52,661 nucleotides of DNA. Origin: Clostridiaceae bacterium. Its GTDB lineage: Bacteria; Bacillota; Clostridia; Lachnospirales; Lachnospiraceae. Shown one piece after another: positions 45,399-52,661 of this stretch; the first letter of the stretch is position 1; every line of letters begins with the position of its first letter. The stretch is taken from contig CABIYE010000007.1 of assembly GCA_902362865.1 (NCBI GenBank), forward strand, positions 76,843 through 129,503, read 5' to 3'. The position numbers were made by a program, and so were the translations under genes. The notes below the pieces were generated by a model. The model saw nothing but the letters and a program-made list of their open reading frames with translations, had not been told where the DNA came from and did not search any database.

Positions 45399-46274
45399 TT
45401 ATCTGCTTCTCTTTATAATTTCCTTTAATTCCTCAATCGTATACGTATACGCTGTATTGCAGAAGTGACATTTCACCTCAATATCCTCTCCCTCATCAAT
45501 CATTTCCTGGATATCCTTTCTTCCAATGCTCACAACTGCCTGCTCCACTCTTTCTTTCGAGCAATTACAATAAAATCTGGAAGGCATTGTATCCGTAATC
45601 TCCAATCCCAAATTCCCGAGAAGCTCTTCTAATAGCTGCTCCGGCGTATAGCCCTTATCCAAAAGCTCTGTGACAGAAGTTACTTTCTTTAGATTTTCCT
45701 CCAGTTTGTCAATGGTTTTCTCTTCTGCAAATGGCATGAGCTGGATAATAAATCCTCCTGCACGCCGGACTGTATTGTCTTTTTCCATCAGCACGCCCAA
45801 TCCTACGGAAGAAGGCACCTGCTCAGAATTTGCAAAATAATAGGTCAGATCCTCCGCAATCTCACTGGTTACAAGGATGGTCTGCCCGACATAAGGTTCC
45901 TTCAGCCCCATATCCTTAATGACATTCAGAAGACCGATTCCTACCGCCCCTCCCACGTCCAGTTTCCCATTCTTCGGCGGAAGCATAACCTCCGGATTGA
46001 GCACATACCCTTTCACATCGCCATGTGCATCTGCCGTAACCGTAATTCCTCCCAAAGGGCCATCTCCGCGAATCTGCAGGGTCAGCATGTCTGTATCGTT
46101 TTTCATCATGCTTCCCATCATCGTTCCCGCCGTCAGAAGCCGCCCGAGGGCTGCCGTTGCCACAGGGCTTGTCCCATGATGTTCCCTGGCAGTCTCAACC
46201 ACGTCTCTTGTTGTCGCCGCAAATGCACGGATCTGATTATCCGCCGCCGTTGCCCTTACGATATAATCTGTCAT
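45399..46274 (-). CDS. hslO: Redox-regulated chaperone Hsp33
   Basis: Hsp33 is a chaperone switched on by oxidation. The 291-residue protein starts TDYIVRATAADNQIRAFAAT. The typical GRLLTAGTMMGSMMKN region lies near 45, and the C-terminal zinc-redox motif is present as FYCNCSKERVEQ and VKCHFCNTAYTY (CxC and CxxC). Length is usual. AAAGGA is about ten bases before the ATG. It is placed after a methyltransferase and before nadE in one direction. Confidence 0.95.
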   Translation of the reverse strand: MTDYIVRATAADNQIRAFAATTRDVVETAREHHGTSPVATAALGRLLTAGTMMGSMMKNDTDMLTLQIRGDGPLGGITVTADAHGDVKGYVLNPEVMLPPKNGKLDVGGAVGIGLLNVIKDMGLKEPYVGQTILVTSEIAEDLTYYFANSEQVPSSVGLGVLMEKDNTVRRAGGFIIQLMPFAEEKTIDKLEENLKKVTSVTELLDKGYTPEQLLEELLGNLGLEITDTMPSRFYCNCSKERVEQAVVSIGRKDIQEMIDEGEDIEVKCHFCNTAYTYTIEELKEIIKRSR

Positions 46275-46342
46275 CTCCTTTGATTCCTTTCTTCTTCCTT
46301 TTTCTCTTTTAATAGTATATCTTTTTCAGCTTAAAATAGCAA

Positions 46343-47095
46343 TTATTTTCCCTGCTCTCTTGCTACCACGCAGATTCTCTCACTTTTTTCGTGAGGCGGA
46401 TCCATGGTATAGGCGTCATAGGCAGTTACATACTCAAGCCCCGCCCACGCAATCAAGTCCTTCATCACATCTAAGGTATAGGCTCTCTGAAGATGAAGCT
46501 CCTGATATTTCCGATACAGCTCTTTTTCTTCTTTGATAAAAAGCGTCAATTCATATTCATTCATCTGCTGGTCTTCATAATAATAGTTTTCCCAGATAAA
46601 ACTGCAATCGTCCCTATCCTCTGCTATCGTCTGGTTCCCCAGAACTTCCCGGTATTTATACTCTGTATTAAAATCAAAAATAAAGATTCCTTTCGGATCC
46701 AGATAGTTATTTACCAGACGAAATACCTGCTCAAGTTCCTTCTCGTCCGTAATATAATTGACTGAATCGCAGGCGCTGATTACTCCGCGGACGGTTCCAT
46801 ATAACTCAAACTCCCGCATATCCTGCATTAAATAAAGAATATCCCAGCCGCTTTTCTCCTTCTTTTCCATGGCAATCTCCAGCATTTCCCCGGAATTATC
46901 CACTCCAATCATATCATATCCCTTCGCCGCCATCTTCTCCGTCATACTGCCTGTGCCGCAGCCCAGATCCAGAACAAGGCCATCTTCAATTCCGTATTCT
47001 CTTAAAATTGCTGCCAAATATTCCGCCCACTCTTCATAAGGGACATTATCCATAAATGTATCATAAACTTCTGCAAAACTGCTATAAGCATCCAC
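46343..47095 (-). CDS. Class I SAM-dependent methyltransferase
   Basis: The 250-residue protein has the SAM-binding motif I LVLDLGCGTGSMTEKMAA near 42, the acidic motif II DMIGVDNSGEML, and MQDMREFEL near 100. The remainder is typical of Firmicute methyltransferases next to hslO/nadE. Substrate unknown. The frame is open to ATG 47116, but the GTG at 47095 has GAGGTG about 10 bases ahead and gives the family's usual start (V/M-DAYSSFAEVYDTFM). First gene of the five-gene operon. Confidence 0.85.
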   Translation of the reverse strand: MDAYSSFAEVYDTFMDNVPYEEWAEYLAAILREYGIEDGLVLDLGCGTGSMTEKMAAKGYDMIGVDNSGEMLEIAMEKKEKSGWDILYLMQDMREFELYGTVRGVISACDSVNYITDEKELEQVFRLVNNYLDPKGIFIFDFNTEYKYREVLGNQTIAEDRDDCSFIWENYYYEDQQMNEYELTLFIKEEKELYRKYQELHLQRAYTLDVMKDLIAWAGLEYVTAYDAYTMDPPHEKSERICVVAREQGK

Positions 47096-47200
47096 CCTGT
47101 ATTCACCTCTCATCATCCAGCATTTCTGGTTCTTTATGGGTCATTGTATCCCTCTGATTCCCCTCTGTCAATACCTGCGGCAAAGAGCCGGAAAACAATT

Positions 47201-47285
47201 AGGTACAGGACAAATCGCGGTTAGGTACAGGGTAAATGTTAATTGCAGACGTAGTAAAGCGTCGCTTTACTACGTCTGCAATTAA
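47201..47285. repeat. Solo end copy of the RAYT element with palindrome
   Basis: An 85-base copy colinear with the right arm of the RAYT element (32971-33056). The inner 44 bases (AGGTACAGGA...AATGTTAATT) match 35 of 44 without a gap. The outer palindrome 47239-47285 matches the right-end palindrome arm for arm, with a T instead of A at the centre. Its tip lies next to the stop codon of the heptad-repeat gene (47286). No transposase gene is near this copy. Confidence 0.88.
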
Positions 47286-49403
47286 TTAAATTCCTTCTGT
47301 TTCGATGATGAATTTTGTGCTTCCGTCCATTCCCTCTTTGATTCCGGCAAAGGATTTATACGTTCTTCCCAGGTCTGACATTGCCTGGATTCTCTCTATT
47401 ACCGTGTTAATATCTCCCTCAAAGATTTCCACTAATTTGTCAATTCCTGTCTCTTTAAATTCTTTCATACCATCGGCAAGTTCCTGATTGCCATCTGCCA
47501 GTGATGCAGCTCCGTCCTGTAAGGTTTCGGCTCCTGTTTTTAATGCATCTGCCCCTTCGTCTACTGCCGTTGCTCCGGCTGCCGCCGCATTAGCTCCCGC
47601 GGCGAGCTGACCGACTCCGGCGGCAAGCTGAGTGCCTCCGTCTTGCAGCTCTTTTGTTCCGTTAAGCAGAAGACTGCTATTTGCATTCAACTGCGCTGCT
47701 CCGGCTGCCAGGCTGTCTGCCCCGTCCGAAACCTGCGCGGCGCCGGAAGCCAATGCTCCGCTTCCGTCAGACAATGCTCCGATTCCTGCCTGAAGTCCCT
47801 GGGCACCTTCTGTGAGCGTCCCCATTCCTGCCGCAAGATTGTCTGCACCGCCCTGCATCTGCTGCAAGACATATTGTGCCGTCCCGATTGCCTGAGCAAG
47901 TTCCGTGGTTCCTGTTACCGTCGTATTCTCCGCTGCACCGGCAAGGGATGTACTGACAGCATTTCCAACAGACTGGGAAACTGCCGCTGCTGCAGTTTCC
48001 GCCTCTTCCTGAGACAGTCCGTTTGCCGTCAGCGTGTCAACCACAGAAGCATAAGCCGCCTCCGCCGCATCAGACGCCACGCCGTCCAACGGAATCTGTA
48101 CGCCAATTCCCTGCGCCGCTTGTGCCGCTCCCGTAAGAGCCTGTGATAAAGAATCCATTCCTCCTCTGATGCCTGTAATTCCTTCATTCACGCTGCCACA
48201 GCCCGCCACGACTTTATCCGCACCGTCTTTCGCGCTTGCAAGTCCTGCCTGGGCGGTAAGCACACCTTCTTCCAGCGCTTCTGCTCCCACGGCGAGCTGT
48301 CCGCTGCCTGCCGCAAGATCACTGACGCCTCCTGCATAGGCATTTACGCCATCTGCAAGTTTATTCACACCGGCAGTCAAATCCCCGGATTTGTTGTATA
48401 AAAGATTCACGCCGTCCGCCAATTCATTTACCCCATCTGCAAGTGAGCCGCTGCCGCCTGCCAGCGTTCCTGCACCGGCCGAAAGTTCTGCTGAGCCATC
48501 GGAAAGCTGCTTAGCTCCGTCTGCCGCCTGCGCCGAACCATCCACCAACTGTTCAGATGCATTTGCCAGCTCATCAATCGAATCCCCAAAACTATCAAAA
48601 TCATCTACGTCTTCCAGTCCAAATTGTTCCAACATTGTAGACGACGCTACCGTAATCGTAGGTTCGACGGATACATTTTTAACGTCAGCCGTAATGGTAA
48701 TACTTTCCGGCAGGTCAATATCCAGCTCTTCCAAATCCAGATTATCTTTTAAACCGGGAAATCCAAGTCCTACTACAATATCCTTATCCGCATCGGAAAT
48801 GATTTTTCCACTGTCAATGGTCACATTTTTATATTCATCGGTAGGAAGCATCATTGTCGTAACCATGGTAAACGGCAGATACATCTCTTCTTCCTTTCCG
48901 TCCACCATCACTTTTTCCTTTGTTTTATTAACATATTCAATATGAATCTCCGCTTTTCCGCTTTTTCCACTAAATTCTTCAGCACTTACTTCCTTCCCGT
49001 CTAATTTGTAAGAAACCTTCACCTCCACAGGAAGCTCTTTCTCCGTCGTTCCCTGATAATAAATATCATTTCCCTTTGCATTCCAGCTAATCGTATCTCC
49101 ACTGCCTGTGGTAAATGTTTCCTCGCCCTTTATATTCTTAATTTCCTCCAGTCCGGACAAATCTTCCAATTCTCCGGTTCCTGTATTTTTCAGCCACTCT
49201 GTTACGGTGGTATTTGTTGCTTTGCCGGAAGGATCCGCTTTTACATACACAGATTCTTCCTTATACATGTCTGTTGTACCGGATTCGTCCGCCGCTTTTA
49301 CCTGTGAGAGATGGCGCTGGTAACCGTAGGTTCCTGTCATACCCATTGTCAGAATAAATGCCATAGTCCCTGCTGCAATTCTTTTCTTTACATTTTTCTT
49401 CAT
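47286..49403 (-). CDS. Secreted heptad-repeat (XXXLXXG) protein next to an MMPL exporter
   Basis: The 705-residue protein has a signal peptide or N-terminal anchor (MKKNVKKRIAAGTMAFILTM). A folded domain of about 240 residues with beta strands (VSYKLDGKEVSAEEFSG, HIEYVNKT) follows. Then, from about 285 to 650, it has long runs of seven-residue repeats of the type A-x-x-L-x-x-G (LADGVNELADGVN, LAAGSGQLAVGAEAL). The repeat type is that of YhgE/Pip-like proteins, which assist transport through membrane or cell wall, but there is no Pip membrane domain. It precedes the MMPL gene's partner in an operon led by the MMPL gene (start 51497). Role probably a secreted partner or cell-wall conduit for the exporter (inference). 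Terminal sequence ends at the REP-like palindrome. Confidence 0.8.
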   Translation of the reverse strand: MKKNVKKRIAAGTMAFILTMGMTGTYGYQRHLSQVKAADESGTTDMYKEESVYVKADPSGKATNTTVTEWLKNTGTGELEDLSGLEEIKNIKGEETFTTGSGDTISWNAKGNDIYYQGTTEKELPVEVKVSYKLDGKEVSAEEFSGKSGKAEIHIEYVNKTKEKVMVDGKEEEMYLPFTMVTTMMLPTDEYKNVTIDSGKIISDADKDIVVGLGFPGLKDNLDLEELDIDLPESITITADVKNVSVEPTITVASSTMLEQFGLEDVDDFDSFGDSIDELANASEQLVDGSAQAADGAKQLSDGSAELSAGAGTLAGGSGSLADGVNELADGVNLLYNKSGDLTAGVNKLADGVNAYAGGVSDLAAGSGQLAVGAEALEEGVLTAQAGLASAKDGADKVVAGCGSVNEGITGIRGGMDSLSQALTGAAQAAQGIGVQIPLDGVASDAAEAAYASVVDTLTANGLSQEEAETAAAAVSQSVGNAVSTSLAGAAENTTVTGTTELAQAIGTAQYVLQQMQGGADNLAAGMGTLTEGAQGLQAGIGALSDGSGALASGAAQVSDGADSLAAGAAQLNANSSLLLNGTKELQDGGTQLAAGVGQLAAGANAAAAGATAVDEGADALKTGAETLQDGAASLADGNQELADGMKEFKETGIDKLVEIFEGDINTVIERIQAMSDLGRTYKSFAGIKEGMDGSTKFIIETEGI

Positions 49404-49421
49404 AAAAAACTACCTCCTGTT

Positions 49422-51497
49422 TTACTCTGCCTGTTTTGGCAGGAAATCTTTACTGGTTTTCACGATTACTTTATCAAATACCATGAACATGGACGGGAGT
49501 ACAAGTACAACCACGGCCATACTGATAATTGCTCCCCTTGCCATCAAGATACAAAGCGAACTAATCATATCAATATTCGAGTACAGCCCTACGCCGATAG
49601 TTGCGGCAAAAAAGCTGAATGCGCTAACCAGGATAGACTGCGCCGACGCGCGGTGAGCAATCGTAATCGCATCATATTTACCAGCTCCCCGGCTTCGCTC
49701 TCTTTTGTATCTTGTAGTCATCAAAATCGCATAGTCTACCGTAGATCCAAGCTGAATGGTCCCAATTACAATGGATGCCACGAAGGGCAATGTAGTTCCC
49801 GTATAGTACGGAATTCCCATATTAACAAAGATTGCAAATTCAATCACGCCTACCAAAATCACCGGAAGAGATATGGATTTAAATAAAATCATAATAATGA
49901 TAAATATAATTCCAATAGACACAGCGCTTACTGTTTTAAAATCTTTGTCTGTAATCTCAATCAGATCATTGGTAAGCGGACCCTCTCCTATCAACATTCC
50001 GCCCTCGTCATACTGGTTTACGATTTTATTGATTTCTTTGATCTGCCTGTTTACCTCATCTGTTGCCACTTTATATTCCGAATTCACCATAACCATCTGA
50101 TACTTTCCATTCTTCAGCATACTCGTAACTGATTCCGGGAGCATATCTGACGGCACGCCCGGACCTACCAGTTTATCCAGACCCAGCGCCCATTTTACAC
50201 CATCTACTGTTTCCACTTTTTTCAGCATTTTGCTTACATCTGCAGCCGGGACAGAACTATCCAGAAGAAGAATATGGGTCGTATTCATATCATAGTCTTC
50301 TTTTAACTTCTCATTAGCAATTACACTAGGCAGATCCTTCGGCAATGTTTCATCCAGGTTATAATATACGCCCGTATGATTATTTCCATAAATTGCCGGA
50401 ACCAGAAGAACCAGGAACACCGCCACATAAACAATATAGTGCTTCGTCACTTTCTCAGACAGCTTTCCGATATCCGGCAAAAGTGGTTTGTGCTTCGTTT
50501 TTTCTATCCATTTATCACAGCAAAGAATCATGGATGGCAGAATCGTTACACAAGCAATTACCCCAAAAATAACTCCCTTTACCATTACCACGCCAATGTC
50601 CATTCCCAAAGTAAATGTCATAAAGCAAAGAGCTATAAATCCGGCAATTGTAGTGACAGAGCTTCCAATTACAGAAGAAAATGTCTGGGATATGGCATGT
50701 GCCATCGCCCGTTCCTTATCACCGCCATACCTCACCTGCTGCTCTTCATAGCTGTGCATCAGGAAAATGGAATAATCCAGCGTAACCCCAAGCTGCAGGA
50801 CTGCCGCCAGCGCTTTGGTAATATAAGAAATTTCCCCCAAAAAATAATTACTTCCCAGATTGTAAAGAATCGCCATTCCAATGCTCAGCAAAAAGAGAAC
50901 CGGCACAAAAAAGGAGTCCATGGTAAGTCCCAATACGATAATCGCCAGCGCCACTGCAATCAGCACGTAAAGAGGCGTCTCTTTTTCTGCCAGATTCTTG
51001 GTATCCGTTACAATAGCTGACATCCCGCTTAAAAAGCACTGCTTTCCTGCCAGAGAGCGGATTTCCTCAATTGCATCCATGGTTCCGTCTGCCGAAGTTC
51101 CTTCGTCAAAGAAAATCGCCATCATCGTACCCGTATCCGAATTAAACACATTATAAATGTCATCCGGAAGCATACTCTCAGGAATGGATATGTCTGCTAC
51201 CGAATCATACCACAGCACATTTGTCACATGTTCCACATCCTCAATCTTTTCCTTCAGCCTGACAACATCTTTATCTTCCATGCCATCTACGATAAACATG
51301 GAAAATGCTCCCACTCCAAAGTCCTCCACCATAATCTCCTGCCCCTGCATGGTCTCAATATCTTCCGGCAGATACGTAAGCACATCATAGTTGACTTTCG
51401 TATTGGCATATCCGAACACAGCGGGAACCAATAACAAAATACTGGCTATCAGGATAGGAATTCTGTACTTTACTACTTTCTTTCCAAATTTAACCAT
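49422..51497 (-). CDS. MMPL/RND family exporter
   Basis: The 691-residue protein has 12 membrane helices in two halves, each with a large extracytoplasmic loop after the first helix (residues 30-180 and 365-520). Proton-relay Asp residues lie in LGVTLDYSIFLMHSYEEQ near 240 and LGSTVDYAILMTTRYKRE near 585. These are the MMPL-type GxxxDYS/A motifs. Family members export lipids, hydrophobic drugs or fatty acids. AAGGAG lies 8 bases before the ATG. Its stop lies 19 bases ahead of the heptad-repeat gene, so both form one operon, controlled by the divergent TetR protein through three operators. Confidence 0.9.
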   Translation of the reverse strand: MVKFGKKVVKYRIPILIASILLLVPAVFGYANTKVNYDVLTYLPEDIETMQGQEIMVEDFGVGAFSMFIVDGMEDKDVVRLKEKIEDVEHVTNVLWYDSVADISIPESMLPDDIYNVFNSDTGTMMAIFFDEGTSADGTMDAIEEIRSLAGKQCFLSGMSAIVTDTKNLAEKETPLYVLIAVALAIIVLGLTMDSFFVPVLFLLSIGMAILYNLGSNYFLGEISYITKALAAVLQLGVTLDYSIFLMHSYEEQQVRYGGDKERAMAHAISQTFSSVIGSSVTTIAGFIALCFMTFTLGMDIGVVMVKGVIFGVIACVTILPSMILCCDKWIEKTKHKPLLPDIGKLSEKVTKHYIVYVAVFLVLLVPAIYGNNHTGVYYNLDETLPKDLPSVIANEKLKEDYDMNTTHILLLDSSVPAADVSKMLKKVETVDGVKWALGLDKLVGPGVPSDMLPESVTSMLKNGKYQMVMVNSEYKVATDEVNRQIKEINKIVNQYDEGGMLIGEGPLTNDLIEITDKDFKTVSAVSIGIIFIIIMILFKSISLPVILVGVIEFAIFVNMGIPYYTGTTLPFVASIVIGTIQLGSTVDYAILMTTRYKRERSRGAGKYDAITIAHRASAQSILVSAFSFFAATIGVGLYSNIDMISSLCILMARGAIISMAVVVLVLPSMFMVFDKVIVKTSKDFLPKQAE

Positions 51498-51521
51498 AAC
51501 TTCAGCTCCTTTTTCTTTTTA

Positions 51522-51599
51522 TGACCGTTAGTCATTTATTGCATTAAGCACTATACTATAAAAATGACTTTTAGTCAATATATTTTTGACTTTTAGTCA
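51522..51599. promoter_or_regulatory. Three 13-bp TetR-type operators and the MMPL promoter
   Basis: TGACCGTTAGTCA (51522-51534), TGACTTTTAGTCA (51565-51577) and TGACTTTTAGTCA (51587-51599) all have the form TGAC-N5-GTCA. On the minus strand TTGACT (51573-51578), 17 bases and TATAGT (51550-51555) form the MMPL promoter, whose -35 box is part of the middle operator. The left operator is downstream of the start site and the right one upstream of -35. Binding would shut the exporter off. Confidence 0.85.
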
Positions 51600-51667
51600 T
51601 TTTTTCTCATATCACTTGCAATTGGGAGTTTTTTCTGGTTATAATATATCTAAGGAGTGCTGATACG

Positions 51668-52291
51668 ATGGGAAAAATAGAAGAAAAGAAAAAGAGAAAA
51701 AAAGAAACGCTTTTTAATACTGCGTACGAATTGTTTACCACAAAAGGAATCCTTGGCACCACCGTTTCCGACATTGTAGAGAAAGCGGGAGTTGCGAAGG
51801 GAACCTTCTATCTTTATTTCAAAGACAAGTATGATATTAAAAATAAATTAATTGCACATAAGACCCACGAACTATTTGATTCCGCCAATACTGATTTGGA
51901 AAAAGCCGGAATCCACGGTTTAGAAGAAGAATTAATCTACATTATCGACCATGTAATCAATACTTTAATGAAAGACCAGCCCCTGCTGAACTTTATTTCT
52001 AAAAATCTGGTAATGGGAGCGCTGAAATCTGCATTGCTGACAGGTGAAAGCACAGACAGGGATATTTATGAAAAATTCCTTGACCTGGTAGAGAAAGACG
52101 AATATTCCTACGAAGATGTGGACGTTATGCTTTTTACAATCGTAGAGCTCGCCGGCTCCACTGCTTACAATTCTGTCATCTATCAGGAACCCTTGCCGAT
52201 CGAAGAATACAAACCATTTCTATACCGGACAGTGCGCCTGATTATCGAAAGCCACCGGACAGAGAAAAAAATTACAAAAGAACAGGAATAA
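51668..52291 (+). CDS. TetR/AcrR family regulator of the MMPL exporter
   Basis: The 207-residue protein has an N-terminal helix-turn-helix: ETLFNTAYELFTTKGILGTT, then VSDIVEKAGVAKGTFYLYF, the standard TetR recognition region at about 15-55. The rest is helical and binds an unknown ligand. AAGGAG lies ahead of the ATG; TTGCAA, 18 bases, and TATAAT near 51616-51645 make its own promoter. It is divergent from the MMPL operon and probably binds the three TGAC-N5-GTCA operators that lie between them. The highly lysine-rich first 15 residues (GKIEEKKKRKK) are usual. Confidence 0.92.
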   Translation: MGKIEEKKKRKKETLFNTAYELFTTKGILGTTVSDIVEKAGVAKGTFYLYFKDKYDIKNKLIAHKTHELFDSANTDLEKAGIHGLEEELIYIIDHVINTLMKDQPLLNFISKNLVMGALKSALLTGESTDRDIYEKFLDLVEKDEYSYEDVDVMLFTIVELAGSTAYNSVIYQEPLPIEEYKPFLYRTVRLIIESHRTEKKITKEQE

Positions 52292-52328
52292 CAAAAGAGG
52301 CTGCGCAAATTGCGCCAGCCTCTTTTGT
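52291..52328. terminator. Bidirectional terminator between tetR gene and the SLH protein
   Basis: ACAAAAGAGGCTG and CAGCCTCTTTTGT form a perfect 13-bp stem with an internal CGCAA/TTGCG hairpin in the loop. T-runs end both arms. It serves the TetR gene (plus) and the SLH-domain gene (minus). Confidence 0.85.
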
Positions 52329-52363
52329 CAACTATTTATCTGTTAGAATATGAGATAACAACT

Positions 52364-52661
52364 TTATTTATCGAATGTCTCCATGAATCTCTGGATAATA
52401 ATCGAGCATTCTGCACGGCTTGTGCCGCCCTGTGGGTCAAGACGATAAGAACCATCTTCATTTTCTTTTCCTTCAATGATTCCATTTTCTACTGCCCACT
52501 TCATAGCAGTTTCTGCGAATTCGCTTACCTGTCCTGCATCAGAAAAGCTGCTGAGGTCTGCCGTCTTTGAGATATCATATTTCTTATAATCCGCATAACG
52601 GTACATCATAACTACCATCTGCTCACGGGTAATCGGATCGTTCGTTCCAAAGTATCCGGAA
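52364..52661 (-). CDS. C-terminal part of an SLH-domain cell-surface protein (cut by window edge)
   Basis: The frame runs off the right edge of the window, so the start is not visible; the final 99 residues can be read. They begin GYFGTNDPITREQMVVMMYR, the start of an S-layer homology domain (the NDPITREQ motif), and continue FSDAGQVSEFAETAMKWAVE, NGIIEGKENEDGSYRLDPQG and SRAECSIIIQRFMETFDK, which is a second SLH unit. SLH domains anchor proteins to pyruvylated cell-wall polymer. What the missing N-terminal part does is unknown. Confidence 0.85.
   Translation of the reverse strand, partial: SGYFGTNDPITREQMVVMMYRYADYKKYDISKTADLSSFSDAGQVSEFAETAMKWAVENGIIEGKENEDGSYRLDPQGGTSRAECSIIIQRFMETFDK

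Overview
This window looks like chromosome from a low-to-moderate GC, spore-former-related Firmicute, most likely a gut Lachnospiraceae-type Clostridia. The grounds are strong AGGAGG ribosome sites, a CIRCE/HrcA heat-shock operon in the order hrcA-grpE-dnaK-dnaJ, GAAC-N4-GTTC LexA boxes, a long one-piece clostridial PurL, an iron alcohol dehydrogenase, a C_GCAxxG_C_C protein and LamG/Big/FIVAR and SLH surface proteins. No species is claimed. Most genes lie on the minus strand and most of the window is housekeeping.

Layout. 1-4.6 kb: a cut-off membrane-anchored protein, an unannotated 49-residue acidic peptide gene, a large secreted LamG/Big/FIVAR protein, and an Rpn-type PD-(D/E)XK nuclease gene bracketed by inverted copies of one 23-bp hairpin. 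5-7.3 kb: an Eis-like acetyltransferase coupled to ispF, a histidine-rich YmaF-like protein, and tRNA-Val and tRNA-Met behind one strong promoter. 7.4-13.5 kb: gdhA with an attenuator-like leader, purL, and a DUF1461/Lit-type membrane protein. 13.6-18.1 kb: three overlapping or tightly packed DNA-repair genes (radical SAM/HhH protein, its partner family protein, and a RecB-type nuclease fused to an XPD/DinG helicase) behind a consensus promoter carrying two LexA boxes. 18.2-22.1 kb: a probable operon of iron alcohol dehydrogenase, ornithine-cyclodeaminase-family enzyme, RidA, Mrp and a small protein, whose leader can hide the first Shine-Dalgarno site. 22.1-27.1 kb: an ABC-2 exporter divergent from a histidine kinase/LuxR-type regulator pair, with TGACA-N2-TGTCA palindromes at both ends of the shared promoter region.

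27.1-32.1 kb: hrcA-grpE-dnaK-dnaJ under CIRCE. 32.1-33.1 kb: a RAYT (HUH, Y1-type) transposase element with about 86-bp inverted ends, each ending in a near-50-bp perfect palindrome; a solo end of the same element lies at 47.2 kb. 33.1-41.1 kb: a small hypothetical gene, rarA, tcdA, a polysaccharide deacetylase, a MATE exporter, a flavin reductase-like protein, a CBS-DRTGG pyrophosphatase and an S1-domain protein. 41.2-47.1 kb: a five-gene operon (methyltransferase, hslO, nadE, C_GCAxxG_C_C protein, pRiA4b/SEC-C protein). 47.3-52.3 kb: a secreted heptad-repeat protein and an MMPL exporter, divergent from a TetR regulator, with three identical-type 13-bp operators between them. The window ends inside an SLH-domain protein.

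The most noteworthy systems are the LexA-controlled radical-SAM/nuclease-helicase repair operon and the RAYT element with its palindromic ends and compensatory stem changes. Next come the hairpin-flanked Rpn gene and the acidic small peptide next to the LamG surface protein.
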